Positions 1-11,808 of a stretch of 64,000 nucleotides of DNA are shown piece after piece. Where the stretch lies: contig UESW01004013.1 of the NCBI GenBank assembly GCA_900491605.1, positions 610,054-674,053 of the forward strand, read 5' to 3'. A program made the translations under genes and the position numbers. The first letter of the stretch is position 1. Each line of letters begins with the position of its first letter. Under the pieces are notes generated by a model, which saw only the letters and a program-made list of their open reading frames with translations, made no database searches and was not told where the DNA came from. The stretch is from Calamus simplicifolius. Its lineage: Eukaryota; Streptophyta; Magnoliopsida; Arecales; Arecaceae.

Positions 1-730
1 AATTATTTTACAAATAGTATCAAGAAGACATGTATTAAGGTTTATCAATGAACCATCACTTCATTCACAACTTTAACACTCTTGATTGGATTTTAAGAAC
101 CAGCAGTGCACTTCTTGTATTTTATTTTGCTTTGTCCAATTTAACAATACCTGAGTTGATTCCAACTTTCCTCCAAGTCCTCATGTCAAGTGCCCAGCTA
201 GGTAGGTTAGACAGTGAAATCTACAATTATATCAGTTGTAACTGGCTGCAAGTTGGCAATTTTGAATAAGAAATCAATAGCTCTGATTTAGTTTGGTTGA
301 CAGCATTCCTAAACTCAAACCAGGTACAGATCCAAAACATAGAATTTTATCCACCAAATAGGATCCAAATATGGCAAAAAAATTCATAGCACTTGACTCA
401 ATCCCACTCGAGATAAAACATATTAATTAAAGGCCACCTACCAGAGTCCAAGGCTCCAAGACATATTTGAAGCATTAAGTCATCACAAGTAACTGGTACC
501 TTAAATTGAATCTAATCTAAGTATCTTTTTGACCGATGTAAAATTGTGTTGTAAATAGAGCTACATACAAAAAAGGGAAAGATGATTTTCAAGACTTCCT
601 CCTGACAAAACAAAAAAGAAGTCCTTGAAATTTCTCCCCCCACCAAAGAAATCTAATTATTTCATAATCAAAAATTCAACATTCATCAACCTCTGGATAA
701 AAACAGGGACCAAAAAAACAGATGGCTTAC
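1..730 (-). other. Intron of the PIE1 gene, left end of window
   Basis: This stretch follows a clear splice donor (GTAAGC read on the minus strand, 730-725) and should be intron of the PIE1 gene, whose later exons lie beyond the left edge. I looked for the acidic segment that normally follows the last visible exon in PIE1 proteins and did not find it. Short open frames on the plus strand show no recognisable domain. Confidence 0.6.
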
Positions 731-3700
731 CAACTCATCTTCAGATTGGATTCCGTAATCATCATCGGTCTCGACATTATATAACTGGGTTTCTGTAAAG
801 AAGTTACAAGAGTTTCCAGTAATTGAACGATAATCAGCATATTCTAGTAATTGGAAAATAAGTAGCATATAATTGCAAGAATAGTGCATACCCGGATCAG
901 TTGTACCTTTTTTAAGGCTACTTTTACCCCCTTCTCTTTTTGAATTGCATGGCTGTTCCACTCTAGAATCTGCATGCACTTGTTTAGAAGAATAAGGCAC
1001 ATCTACAAGGTTTTCTGCTAGCATTGTAGAATACCTGGTGAAGAAGTTACATACATCCATAGAGGAGATTTTAACTGTGAATACTTGTCTTAAGATCTAT
1101 CCAATAAAAAATCAAGCAGAGAACAAAGGATTATACATACCTTTCAGTTTGACCCAAAAGAAAATCAAGCTGTTTATCAAGAGCCTTTTTCTTTCTCTCC
1201 TCAAGCTCCAATTGATACTTATAAAGAACCTGCAATCACAGATTCCACAAAGGACCTATATCAACAATCAGGAGGACAACAAAATAAAGCAAGTATTTTT
1301 TACTGCATCTGAATCATTCCATAAAGATGTAAACTTGCCAGCTTCTCGATTTTCATCCAAAATTTCTTTACATCCTTTGAGATATTAAGAGCGACTTTCC
1401 TTAAACGCTGCTCTTCTTCCTATATTCCAGATGCATGATAAGCATCAGAATAGAAAGTGAACCTTATGAGATTTGTATTTAGTATGTTTCCAAAAGAACG
1501 AATTTCAAACTATCAAGATGCAGAGCATTGATAGCATGATAGAAAAAATGCCAGACCTTCACTTTTTTCTCTCCCCGGGTAGCTTGATCAAGAACACTCT
1601 TACTAGCTCTTATTGCAACCTTCTTGGCCTGAGCCAACTTCCACTTTCTCTCGGACTCAAAATCCTGAAAACCAATGGCAATAAATCAGGAAGAACAAGA
1701 ACCATGAGACCTGCATCACTCATGTAGATCTATCCAAGAAGCACCTGCAGGTAGAAAGAACTACTAATCTGAAGAATCAAATGTCACCAAATGAAACAAT
1801 AGCTAACCTTTGACAACCAAACCATCTCCTCCAAAACATGATCCCAATGAGTTTTTGGTCGAGGAGGCTCCCTTGGGGCTTCAAGAGCCTGCTATACAAT
1901 AAGAGAAATGCAATCCAGAGAAATGGCATCAAACTAATGACGCTACAAAGTAGTATTTACCAGAGTTCAATGAAACAAAAGCAATGCAAGACATATGTAG
2001 GTTAAGTCAGGATGCAGCTATGTTGCTGTCAATCAAAAAATCAGCAAATCATTTCTTCCAAAGAAAACCCAGGAAGCATGTAAAAAAGTTCAGCAAAGCC
2101 TTTTCTTAAGAAATTTTCACTTCCAATGCATGGCATGATACAAGACAAAAGATGGATGCAAGACTTACAAAACGAGTACCAATCTAGGAACAAGAAAAAA
2201 ATTAATGAAGAAAAATCACCAAGTAAGAGAAGCATATCACATGTTGACATGAAGAGGAACATAAAGCAACAAGATCAGGTTTAATTCTTCATAAAGGGAG
2301 AAATGTGATGTTTCACAATTTAGAGGTAACTTTCCCCTTATTTCTTTTGGATATGGTCTTGATCTTTCCATATCTTTTCAATAGCCTTTAACAATCACCC
2401 ACTCCCCCTACCCCCATACGAAAAAAAAAGTAATTAAAAAAAATGCTCTCTCATCCCATCATTGTCCTATTCAGTCTTGCTCATCCTAGAAACTAAAAGA
2501 TGGCACCACTTACAAACTTTGGGGATTAAATTAGTTTGAGTTTATCGCTCAAGGGCAAGTACAATTTCTCTTCCTTCTAATTCTTGGACATGCATAGCCA
2601 TCTTAGTCTTAAACTTCTGAAACTTAAGGGATATCATAATATTTTTAATGATGCATTATTATCTTACTTGTAATATTTTTAGTTTAGAAAATGTAAAGCC
2701 TAACCTGCTTAAAACAGAAAGTTGTTAACCGTCTAGAAGAAAAGATTGAGCTTCACCCCTGATCTTAGCCTCTTAGGGCTGCTTCAAATTCCTAAGGCCC
2801 CATTTGGAACAGCTGTTGGGAAGGGCAACAGCAGCTGCTCGCCATCAGCTACCTATCATACTGTTTCCCAACAGCCGGGGCCAACACCTGGCCCAAATTG
2901 GGTCTAATTCAGAATAGCTCCCCCATCCTTCACAGCTCAACAATCTAGTTGGCAAGGGGCGCAAGAACAGTTGCACATCAGATACTCCTAGATCAATAAC
3001 TTCTTTATGATAATTAACTAGTCGCTAGAGTCCAGAGGAAAGCTGTAGGCCAAATCCTCTGATTATTAATCTGCATTCTATCAAGGCATGATCCATTGCC
3101 AAATCAACACATAGAACAACAAAAGGCAAAATGGAGTAGTCCTGATTTCTATTTGCAGCTTGTCTATTCATTGTCTAGCATGCGGTCTATCAAGCCCTGA
3201 TAAATGGAAGCTCCACAAGTATCGCTAAAACACTGGATAATGTTTCCTAATTGCATGTTCAACTAATCCATAATATAACTGAAATGCATCTTGGTCTTTT
3301 ATAACAATGGATGATCTCTTTCCTAATATGCAGCTTGTCTATTCATTGTCTAGAATGCAGTCTATCAAGCCCTGATAAATGGAAGCTCCGCAAGAATCGC
3401 TAAAACATTGGATGATGTTTCCTAATTGCATGTTCAACTAATCCATAATATAACTGAAATGCATCTTGGTCTTTTATAACATTGGATGATGTTTCCTAAT
3501 ATGCAGCTTGTCTATTCATTGTCTAGTATGCAGTCTATCAAGCCCTGATAAATGGAAACTCCACAAGAATCACTAAAACATTGGATGATGTTTCCTAATC
3601 GCATGCTCAACTAATCCATAATATAACTGAAATGCATCTTGGTCTTTTATAACATCTCTTTAATCAACCCATGTTAACAAAAGGCAATAAACACGAAAAG

Positions 3701-3976
3701 CTCGCAATAAAGGACTAAATGGTCATGCACATTTCAAATCCCATGCTTGAGCAGATCACAATAATTCTAGTTTCTAGAGAGATATCAATCAACTAAAATG
3801 TATTCAATTTTCAAATATTGCAAATATTATAGAACAAGAAGAAAAAGTAGCATCCATAACTAAAAACCAAAGAATCACAAGCAAAGATTACAGAGATAAT
3901 GGCTTCAAACACTAACCTTCTGACGCCTAGCTCTTGTCTCATGATCTAGCTTTGATCTAGGACCCTTTGAGGCCAT
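731..3976 (-). CDS. PIE1: SWR1-complex ATPase PIE1, N-terminal exons (gene runs off left edge)
   Basis: Minus-strand gene for the Swi2/Snf2-type ATPase of the plant SWR1 complex, which deposits histone H2A.Z in nuclear chromatin. Seven coding exons splice in frame: 3976-3917 (start MASKGPRSKLDHETRARRQK), 1888-1808, 1664-1557, 1419-1339, 1229-1141, 1034-892 and 792-731. The second to fourth exons give an HSA domain, with motifs PKTHWDHVLEEM, WLSKDFESERKWKLAQ and RKVALNISKD, followed by the PIE1-typical LGQTERYSTMLAENLV. The HSA domain is the actin and Arp docking segment of this family. The last visible exon is acidic (VETDDDYGIQSEDEL). The order and sequence agree with Arabidopsis PIE1 as I remember it. 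The ATPase, helicase and SANT parts are off the window. One intron (1338-1230) has a GC donor; the donor after 1557 (GTCTGG) is weak. The gene looks functional here: no stops or frameshifts within exons. Confidence 0.9.
1230..1338 (-). other. PIE1 intron with GC-AG splice sites
   Basis: Read on the minus strand, the upstream exon ends in CTG and the intron begins GCAAGT and ends TTGCAG. Joining CTG to GTT gives EKL-VLYK in frame, the junction expected for the family. No GT donor nearby would keep the frame, so this is a GC-AG intron rather than a misread one. Confidence 0.85.
1889..3916 (-). other. PIE1 intron between first two coding exons
   Basis: An intron of about 2 kb with donor GTTAGT (3916-3911) and acceptor at 1890-1889 (an alternative acceptor three bases upstream would add one codon). 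It contains the ~174-bp tandem repeat at 3156-3655. At 2797-2900 there is a GC-richer patch that looks like a small transposon remnant, but I found no matching ends. No coding exon is visible inside. Confidence 0.75.
3156..3655. repeat. Tandem repeat, about 2.9 copies of 173-175 bp
   Basis: Three consecutive units start at 3156, 3331 and 3504, each beginning CAGCTTGTCTATTCATTGTC and ending near TGCATCTTGGTCTTTTATAA. The units differ by only a few substitutions. The third is slightly truncated and passes into unique sequence. It lies in an intron of PIE1. No open frame or known repeat class is recognisable. Confidence 0.9.
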
Positions 3977-4989
3977 GATTTTGTTTTCTGCAGATACCTA
4001 TGTCATGATCTAAAATATGTATGGCAGAAAAAGAGCAATAACTGCAGTGAGATAAATTAATCACAAAATGGTCCATCAAAAAGTAAAATATCAAGTTTCA
4101 CAAAGCAAAGAAATTCTTCAAGTGGAGATAAGGTACCTTGATGTGTTCCACAATCCACATTAACATCACATGCCAATAATAACTGTATTTGTAACCTGGA
4201 CCATCATAGAAAAGCAGAATTTAACAATGTAACCTACATATATAGATGCATATATCCAATATATAAAATGGCAGTCAGTTATCCAAGACATGGTTATTAA
4301 GGCAGTCATAGGGCCTTAGGAGCTCTTATGCACTCAAGTGGCCGTAGGCACTCTGCAATGTACTAGGTTTGTAGTTGAAGGAATTTACAGATATGTTTCT
4401 TGAACAACAATATTGATGGAATGGTGTCATATTTACAGAGAATTTCTACTTGAAAATAAAATTAGTAAAAAGTTTGCTCAAAATTGACTATTAAGTAGCA
4501 ATTAATTTACACATTTTCTTTATGAGCATTGATTGCTTGTATAGTGGAAAATGCAAAATTAGCATAATACACAAACAAGAAATTAAAAACTAAGAACATT
4601 AAAATAACTGAATATTATTTTGATGGATAATACAAATAATATAGAATACCAGACACAATGTTCGATAAAACAGAAAATAAGTCAACTCGCACTGACCATA
4701 TCCTATTTCTGGAAAGAGATGATGGCAAATGCTAGTATGACAAGTTTTTGAAAAGACAAGTTCAATACTAACACTGAATGCTACAACTGAAATCATGGGG
4801 TACAAGCATCTGAAAATAACAGCTCGAATGATTATGCATATACACAATCTGACCTTTTGTGGAAACCTATAAAAAAGGTTACATATGAAGCTCAATTTAA
4901 AGTGATAGTAAATTAGCTTCCTAGTTAGTTTATTTTCATATCATCATTGTGCCATACATAAAGCTCAAGAACAAGGTTCACCGTAGTGA

Positions 4990-5139
4990 GAACTGTTACC
5001 ACTTCAGTATCAAACCAATTCAGTTCAATACAAGGCATGCCATAACAAATCAACAGCATACTAAGAACTATTACCATTTCGGTATCAAACCAATATGGTT
5101 CGATACAAGGCATACCATACCAAATCAATAGCATACTAA
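4990..5139. repeat. Imperfect 75-bp tandem duplication
   Basis: Two adjacent units, at 4990-5064 and 5065-5139, each begin GAACT(G/A)TTACCA and end AGCATACTAA. They lie in a longer stretch to about 5450 that is rich in GGTAC, GGTATC and CCGTACC words and may be a decayed small transposon; its ends are not clear. Confidence 0.75.
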
Positions 5140-6949
5140 TCGGTACAGCAGCATGCTAGTTGGTACATACGAAACCAATGACGTACCAATTTCCTGAAAT
5201 AGAAGGTTCCGACACGTAAGCCACACTATGCTGAGTCAAATCGAATGGTTCAATACAATATGAGGTCAGTATGAAATTGGTACAAGATGATTTTGGACTA
5301 TATAGGATGGTTCGAAGCGGAACCAACCCTGTATCGTTTCAAAATAATGAACTATACTTGTTCCATACCAATATGGTTTGGTCCCCACCGGTACAGTTGG
5401 TCCATCCCGTACCGGGCAATTCAATAGGGTTCAACGTACCTTGTTAGAGAGGATAAACAAAATTAGATTAGCAACATAGATATTCTCTCGATGTGCTAGC
5501 GTAGGCATGTGCGATGAACACATAGAAATAAGGCTAAGCATAAATTTCTAATAAACCGACAATATGGGCAATGATAGCTTATAACTCAAACAAAGTTATG
5601 CAGTTTGTTGGTCTACTTGGTTTAGGCTTAGGTTCATAATTCATATTATAAAAAAAAACTCTAACCGATTAGGTTTGCTAGGTTAAGAAAGCCAAAATTA
5701 TGAGTCAATTTAGAAAGTATATCGATAGCATTGTTTGGATAGAAGGTATATGAGAAAAAATAATGCACAAAATTGTGAATATGAGATGGATGCCAAAACA
5801 TGATGCAATGAACCAACTCGCTTCATACCTAATAGCTATGGCTCAAAACATGTAGGGTAAAGAGGATCCAAGAATGCATTATGAGCACAATAAAGAAAGC
5901 AAATACTATGATAAAGAAACCATGAGGAAGGGGGGAACTAAAATTTATATTAAAAGATCGAGATGAAGGACACATATGGCATACTATATTTAGGGATGGA
6001 ACCATGTGCGTTGGCATTGTTTTTCCTTTTTTGGCTGAGTATCATTTGAAGCTAGACTTTTTTAGGGGCCCACCTCTCCTGGTTGCCATAATTGGTGACA
6101 AGTGTGAAAGTGAGGACAAATAGGGGTGAAACAAAGCAAATAGTTTAGTAACAAGGTGCTTAGGAAGCCAGTGAGGATTCAAGATTCTAGGAAGATTTCA
6201 AATAGAGTGCATTACACTAGATAGAAGATTCTGACTTCTTAGGTTCCAATACTGCAACTCTTCATTGCTTCAAATATCCAAGGTTAAAAAAATACCATGG
6301 ACAGATCATACCCTGGCAGAAATTGGTGCAGGTCCAGTAGCAAATTCAGGTGCGAACAAAGGGGAAGCAAGTCTCCTAAAAGAACTGAGCTTCCTGCTAC
6401 TAAGGATCATAACTGCCACCAATCCTATAGTTAAGAGGTCAAGGCAAATAGAAAACTAGCACAACCACTTAGTGATTCAAGTCTCGGTGGGATGGGAGCC
6501 ATTTCAGACGTCCCATCCCGTCCCTCCTATCATGGCCATAATACATTATAGTAGCAATTTTAAATAGATTTGGTTTATCATAAAACTATAACTTTTGAAG
6601 TTCACATATATTTAAAAGTAAAATAAAATTAAAGCTTCATAAATAAATTTTTTAAAGAAAAAAAAAGCATTCCAAGCAGATACTCAAATGCTTAACTGGG
6701 TCAAGGGTTAGGACCGGATGTCGGGCGTCTCGTTTCATAGCAAAATTGGGACACCTTTGTCCCTTAAGATTTAAGACCTTGTAACTACGACCATTAATAG
6801 AGTTCCAAAATACTCAACAAGAGAGTTCCAATATTTTAACTGAATTAGCATAGATTATGGAGAAGAGAGGATTTTTCTAATTCTCAACAAACCATATGGC
6901 AAAGGAGGAAAAAAGAGAGTGGTATTCATCCTTCTCTCTCATGAATAGG

Positions 6950-7561
6950 TAGGGATGGCAATTTTTTTCTGTTTCCCCGTTTATCAGCCGGTACTATTTT
7001 TAACGGATCGGGGAATCCCCAATTTAAACGGCTTAACGAGTAACGGAGATTTTTCATTAACGGCTAAACGAGTAAATGGTCCGAGAACGGTATTCTCCAC
7101 CCCATCCCCATTTACTCATCCCCATCCCCGTTAGCTTTATATAATATATTAAAATATATATATATATATATGTTAATATATTAAAAATTAAAAATTAAAA
7201 ATAAATAAATATATATATACGTTTGAAATGCAATTAGAATTTGATAGATCATTTCCTATCTAGTTTGTTACTGTGTTAAAGCTAATGTGTTAGATATATC
7301 AATATCAACGATTGGTTGTTGGCGATTGATCTATCTTATCCTAAAAAATTTTATTTTTTAATTTTTAATAAATTATAAATTTAATAAAATAATTTATTTT
7401 TTTATGTAAACGGACAACGGGTTATCCGGCCGGGTATCCTCATCCCCGCCCCGTTAACTATGACGGCTTAATAGGGTGGGGGGAACAGGGACGTTTTTCC
7501 TAACAGGGACGGAGATCGGTATAAACTGCTCCGAGCCATCCCCGAGCAGTTGCCATCCCTA
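6950..7561. mobile_element. hAT-type MITE with 8-bp target duplication
   Basis: A 612-bp non-autonomous element. The terminal inverted repeats are TAGGGATGGCAA at the left and TTGCCATCCCTA at the right. It is flanked by the direct repeat TGAATAGG at 6942-6949 and 7562-7569. An 8-bp target duplication with TAGGG-type ends is the signature of the hAT superfamily. The interior is AT-rich with an (AT)n run near 7150-7172 and holds no transposase frame, so it must have been mobilised in trans. It sits in the 5'-UTR intron of PIE1. Confidence 0.9.
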
Positions 7562-8624
7562 TGAATAGGATGCGTAAATGATACTTCAAAGAATAAGATG
7601 ACATGTTAGAAATTCTATGTCATAGTGCTTTTTGTTATTTTGATACATAATTGCATGCAATTTTTTTTTCCAAAAAGCAGCCACCGTACATGGGTGGTCA
7701 AGGGATTGCATATCACATTGCAGTATTTGGGATACATATGTAGTTCTTACTTTTTAGCTATCTAAAACAAATAAAATGCATTGTATACAATAAATGCAAT
7801 AGTAATGGTAATGATACTTTTTTTGGTAACTAATAATAATATTAATAGCAATACCAATATTAGTGCTTAGTACCTAGAGCTATAACATGATCAATATATT
7901 AGCACCATTAATACCTATATCGGGCACACCTAAAACAACATGAAACCTAAGCATCAACTTGAGCATGCTTCATCCACATAGGTTCACATGAGAGTAAGCT
8001 ATATATCAGGTCCCAAAACTCAAAGTAGGCAACATATTCACCCACACAATGCACAGCAGGCCACATATTTTTGGGCATATATGCCGTATAATTGCATATC
8101 GTAGTCACATATAGGTCACGTGATGCAGTCAACAGATGACATTCACAGCAGGCACATATGTGGCCACATACACCAGAGCTGAACACTGATAGCATGTATA
8201 TGCTTGGATAGACAAGCCAATAATTTAGAAGGTTCAAAACTATAGATGCAATTTTCATCAAGTTTTTTTGTTCATTAAATATATAGTATAAACAACATAT
8301 TCTTTATAATATTCTAGCTGATGCAAAAGATAGATAGGATGGTCAAAGCCAAAACCTGCTCTAGAACCCTTCATTTCTCTAAATACGACAACTCAGCATA
8401 AGCTTTGTCCAACACATGTAAGCCAACAGCACTTAATCCCATGTGCCAATATGAATTAAGAAAACAAAACGGAAGTTTAGGCTGAACTCGAATCCTAGGA
8501 GCAAAAATACTAACATACTAAATTGATGTTAGCTTACTTTTCTCCTCTTTTTGATATTTAAAATGCAATTTCGACATAATTCGTACTCCACCTTGAAGTG
8601 CTTGTGATTATGATTTCAGATCTT

Positions 8625-9020
8625 GGCGAGACGTCCCGTGTGGTGCTGGAACGAATTGTCATCCTAAGTATCAGGATGGACGGGATTGTCCCACTATCAT
8701 CTCAACATTCCAATCAACGCATCTTAAGACACCCCTTATCCCGGGACGGAATGATATGAAATAGCAGTGTGTCCCATTCCATGAAAAAACTATAGCAACC
8801 CCATCCCATGAAAAAACTATAGCAACCCCATCCCATAAGATTTAAAACCTTATGGAACATCTTCTGAGAAGCCAGGATAGGTTGCCATTTCAAGTGTCAG
8901 GGCAAGATAGTTCCGTCGTCGTTCCAACATCCCAACCAACATATCTTGAGACATTTCCTATCACAAGTATTGAGATGGCTCAAGACGCCGATGCATCCGG
9001 TTCCATGAAAAAACTGAAAT
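8625..9020. repeat. Decayed repeat patch with 27-bp tandem duplication
   Basis: Two diverged copies of a segment with GGGACGG/GTCCCATCCC-type words lie side by side. A further related patch is at about 6485-6790; both end in a similar AAGATTTAARACCTT word. Within it, the 27-bp unit starting CATGAAAAAACTATAGCAAC is repeated at 8780 and 8807. It resembles a decayed MITE or similar small element, but the termini and target duplication could not be identified. Confidence 0.5.
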
Positions 9021-10012
9021 GATCTCTCCCATATCATGACTTGAATTTTCTTGGTTTCCTTTTTTCACGCTTCACAGAGCTGGATTGCCAATAGTTTCTA
9101 TGATTTAATTCAAACATTGCCAGTTTTCTTTCCTCCTTTTGATGCCTAAAACAAATAGTTGTCTGACACTGGATTTCTTAAATCCAGAAATGGTTGATTT
9201 ATACTTAAATTAGGAGGTGATTTGATCATGTAATGAATTAAGTTAATAGGACAGACCACCAGCAAGCTATCATGTTTTAGTTCAATGAATTCCCACATCA
9301 TACCAACTTTTGGCCGCTTATATTACTTAGGATTCTAATGGAATAGATTCAGACTGGATCATGAAGCGCCTAGATCCAAACTTGATCAGATATATAGAAT
9401 CCAAACTATATCAGATATATAGAATCCAAACTACATTATGAGTGCATAGTGCAACTTTATGATGCAACAATTCAGATCAAATGCAGTAGGCGTTCAAGTT
9501 CAGACATACAATCAAGTTTCAGTGGTCATTTCAGAATTAACCCAGAGGTAAATAAAAACCACTACCATAGCCAAGAAAACAAGAACCTAAAATAATTGCA
9601 GAAAAATGCAATCTACATTCAAAAATGACCAAACGGCAGGTGACCTAGCCATTCAACTATAAATGCCCACCTCACTGCAAACATCCGTCAGAAAGCTCAC
9701 TGAATGGGTAGCAATCCCAAGAGCAGGCAGTAATCCCAAGAACAGGCACAGATATAGATAATAAGTAACAAAAATTACAATTTTACACACAAATTTTTCA
9801 CGAAAACCCATTCCAAGAAAATCTTTCAAGATTCCAAAGACAAAATGTCCGATTTCCGGCACCAACACAGATCCAAGAATCAATGCCAAAAATCCTAACA
9901 CTGATAAAGCACCTAGATAAACCCAAGACTAGTGTAAAAAAAAAAAACGAAATAAAGAAACTTCAAGATCAGTGCGAGAAAGGAACGCCCAAAGAAAGAT
10001 GAAGTCTGGTAC

Positions 10013-10345
10013 CGATTCAGCTATCTCCCGCCGTAATGGACAGGACGGGGCAGCCCGACTAGGCCGCAGGCTGAGCCACTCAACTCCAGCACTCTAACCG
10101 CCAGGCACCGACGAAGACAGCGCAGCCGATCGCCCAAAATGGATAGGAAGGGATGGCGAGCAGAAGAAGAGAGTAAGAGCAAGCCGCCGGACCGAAAGAA
10201 GGCGGCGAGGGCGGCGACGGGGGCGGTGGGAGAGGCGAAGGGTTAGGGTTTCGCAAAGAAGAGGGGCAGACGGTTAAGAGGGAAGAGGGCGAGAGCGAGA
10301 GAGAAGGAAAAGATCGAAAAGAGAGCCGAAGGGTGAGAGAGAGGA
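10013..10345 (-). other. Probable 5'-UTR exon of PIE1
   Basis: A GC-rich, purine/pyrimidine-skewed block, pyrimidine-rich when read on the minus strand, ends in a plausible donor (ATCG followed by GTACCAG at 10012). It is the only GC-rich island upstream of the PIE1 start codon and is bordered on the far side by a CTCTCTC-rich tract typical of plant leaders. I chose it as the first exon on composition and position alone. The upstream limit near 10345 is a guess, and no clear TATA box precedes it. Confidence 0.45.
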
Positions 10346-11637
10346 TACAAAGCTTCTAGCTAATTTGTATCGTAGCTAAGGCGTTCTACCTGATATCGTC
10401 CGTCCACGCGTGATCCAACGGCTGGCACTGTGGCCACACGACACGAATGTCGCTTACGGAATCTATAAAATAATAATAAAATGTGAGGATAAAAATAACC
10501 CGTTAAGAGATGAGTTAAGAAATGGATCCGATATGCTTATCGGGTAAAGTTGCCACCGACCCGGCCCCACCGGCATGCCGGACCCGAGACCAGTTCGACG
10601 ACTGGCCTCCCAAATCCCAACCCTTCCCCGATTCCGAGCTGAAAAAGACTCAGACAAGAGAGGACGGAGACGGAGCGAGGAAGAGTGGAAGAGGAGAAGA
10701 ACGGAGATGAGGAATGGGGGAAAGAAGAGAAGAACGGAAAGGGGTGGAGGAGAAGGACGGGGGCAGTAAAGAGGGGGGAGGGGTGAAGAAGAAGAGGAAA
10801 AAAGAGCAGAGAAATCGAACCTTTGTAAGGCCGCCGACGAACCGCTGCTCGACTCGAAGGGAGAAAGATCTGGGCGAGAGAGAGAGAGAGAGAGAGGACG
10901 CGAGATGGAGTCGAGACGAGCGAGGGCTCTCGATTTTAACCTAGGATCTGATAAGTACACTCTCCTTTGTTAGGCGTTCGCGCTCACTTACTTTACGGGT
11001 ATCGTGATCCATAGCGAGAGGCTACCATCAAGGGCGGGGTCCAGTTATCACCATCCAAGGGTCAAAGACGGTTTCGACCCGTTAAAATTACACCATGGTA
11101 AACTGTGCACCGACCGGCACATTTTGACAATTTGATTTGGAATTTTCGGTCACTGGTCGTGTCACCGGGTTATCGGGTGGGCGCCATCGTGGTTTGGTTC
11201 ATCTCCGGCAGCATGAGACTCCGATTAATATCCCTGCATATTCCTGGCCCGAAAAGAAAACGGATATCATTAGTTTTTCTCGGGGAAAGAGTAATAATCA
11301 TCTCTAAATTCTAATGGAAAATATGCCTTTTTGAAATATAAATACACACACGATGAATGAAGCCTTTGGCTAGGGATGCAATTCGGGCTCATAAAACTTA
11401 AATTTTTCTTAACTCTAATTCTAATTCTATTTATAAAATATAACCCTAATCTAATTTGTAAAACCTCAACCCTAATCCTATTTTTAAAAATCGGATTCGA
11501 ATTAAATTTTGGATTGAAATTCGGATGATAAAAAAAAATACTTTTTTTCAAAGTAAATAAACACTGAATTATGGATCCTAGAGACAGAAAAAATAAAATT
11601 CTTGCCGAACGCATAAGCTGACTCGGAGCTTTAACAT
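10346..11637. other. Promoter-side and intergenic DNA, no gene recognised
   Basis: The first part, to about 10960, is GC-rich and strongly GA-rich on the plus strand, with a (GA)n run at 10876-10897; it gives long low-complexity frames on both strands that match no family. It may hold the PIE1 promoter and possibly the start of a divergent transcript. From about 11369 (TAGGGATGCAATTCGGG) the sequence resembles one end of a hAT-type MITE whose other end I did not find. Sire-A begins at 11638. Confidence 0.5.
10876..10897. repeat. (GA)n microsatellite
   Basis: About eleven GA dinucleotides lie upstream of the PIE1 leader. GA runs of this kind are common in plant core promoters and can bind BPC/GAGA-type factors; any role here is inference. 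Confidence 0.85.
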
Positions 11638-11808
11638 TGTTGACCCATTTATTGATTTTGATGATTAACAAAAGTCATGAGTATATTCCCTATGATACTA
11701 ATAAGATTAACAAAGTGTTTCAGGAATTTAGAAAGATTAGATATACAAAATTCGTACAAAAATGGGCTTAAATCAATTTTTAGTGGTATGTGTCAAAGTT
11801 CAGAATTT

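Larger units (their letters stand above)
3988..10012 (-). other. Long 5'-UTR intron of PIE1 (about 6 kb)
   Basis: The intron is inferred between an acceptor TATCTGCAG just upstream of the start codon (exon begins at 3987, leaving 11 bases of leader before the ATG) and a donor GTACCAG next to the GC-rich block that ends at 10013. It holds no recognisable coding exon. Its contents are a 75-bp tandem duplication (4990-5139), a hAT-type MITE (6950-7561), related GGGATGGGAC-type repeat patches (about 6485-6790 and 8625-9020), and plain AT-rich DNA elsewhere. A transcript sequence would be needed to fix the UTR splice sites. Confidence 0.6.

Noticed and set aside
420..500. A further PIE1 exon near the left edge
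   Set aside because: A donor-like GTAGGT is present, but the preceding sequence does not encode the acidic segment expected next, and no convincing acceptor gives an open frame.
686..1060. A 124-codon open frame on the minus strand as a separate gene
   Set aside because: It reads through an intron; the conserved parts belong to two PIE1 exons (1034-892 and 792-731) with good splice sites.
2797..2990. Possible MITE beginning GGCCCCATTTGGAACAGC
   Set aside because: The start resembles some plant DNA transposons, but no matching inverted end or target duplication could be found.
10463..10960. A 165-codon minus-strand frame upstream of PIE1
   Set aside because: It is Ser/Leu/Pro low complexity from a GA-rich tract and matches no family; the other strand gives equally long frames.
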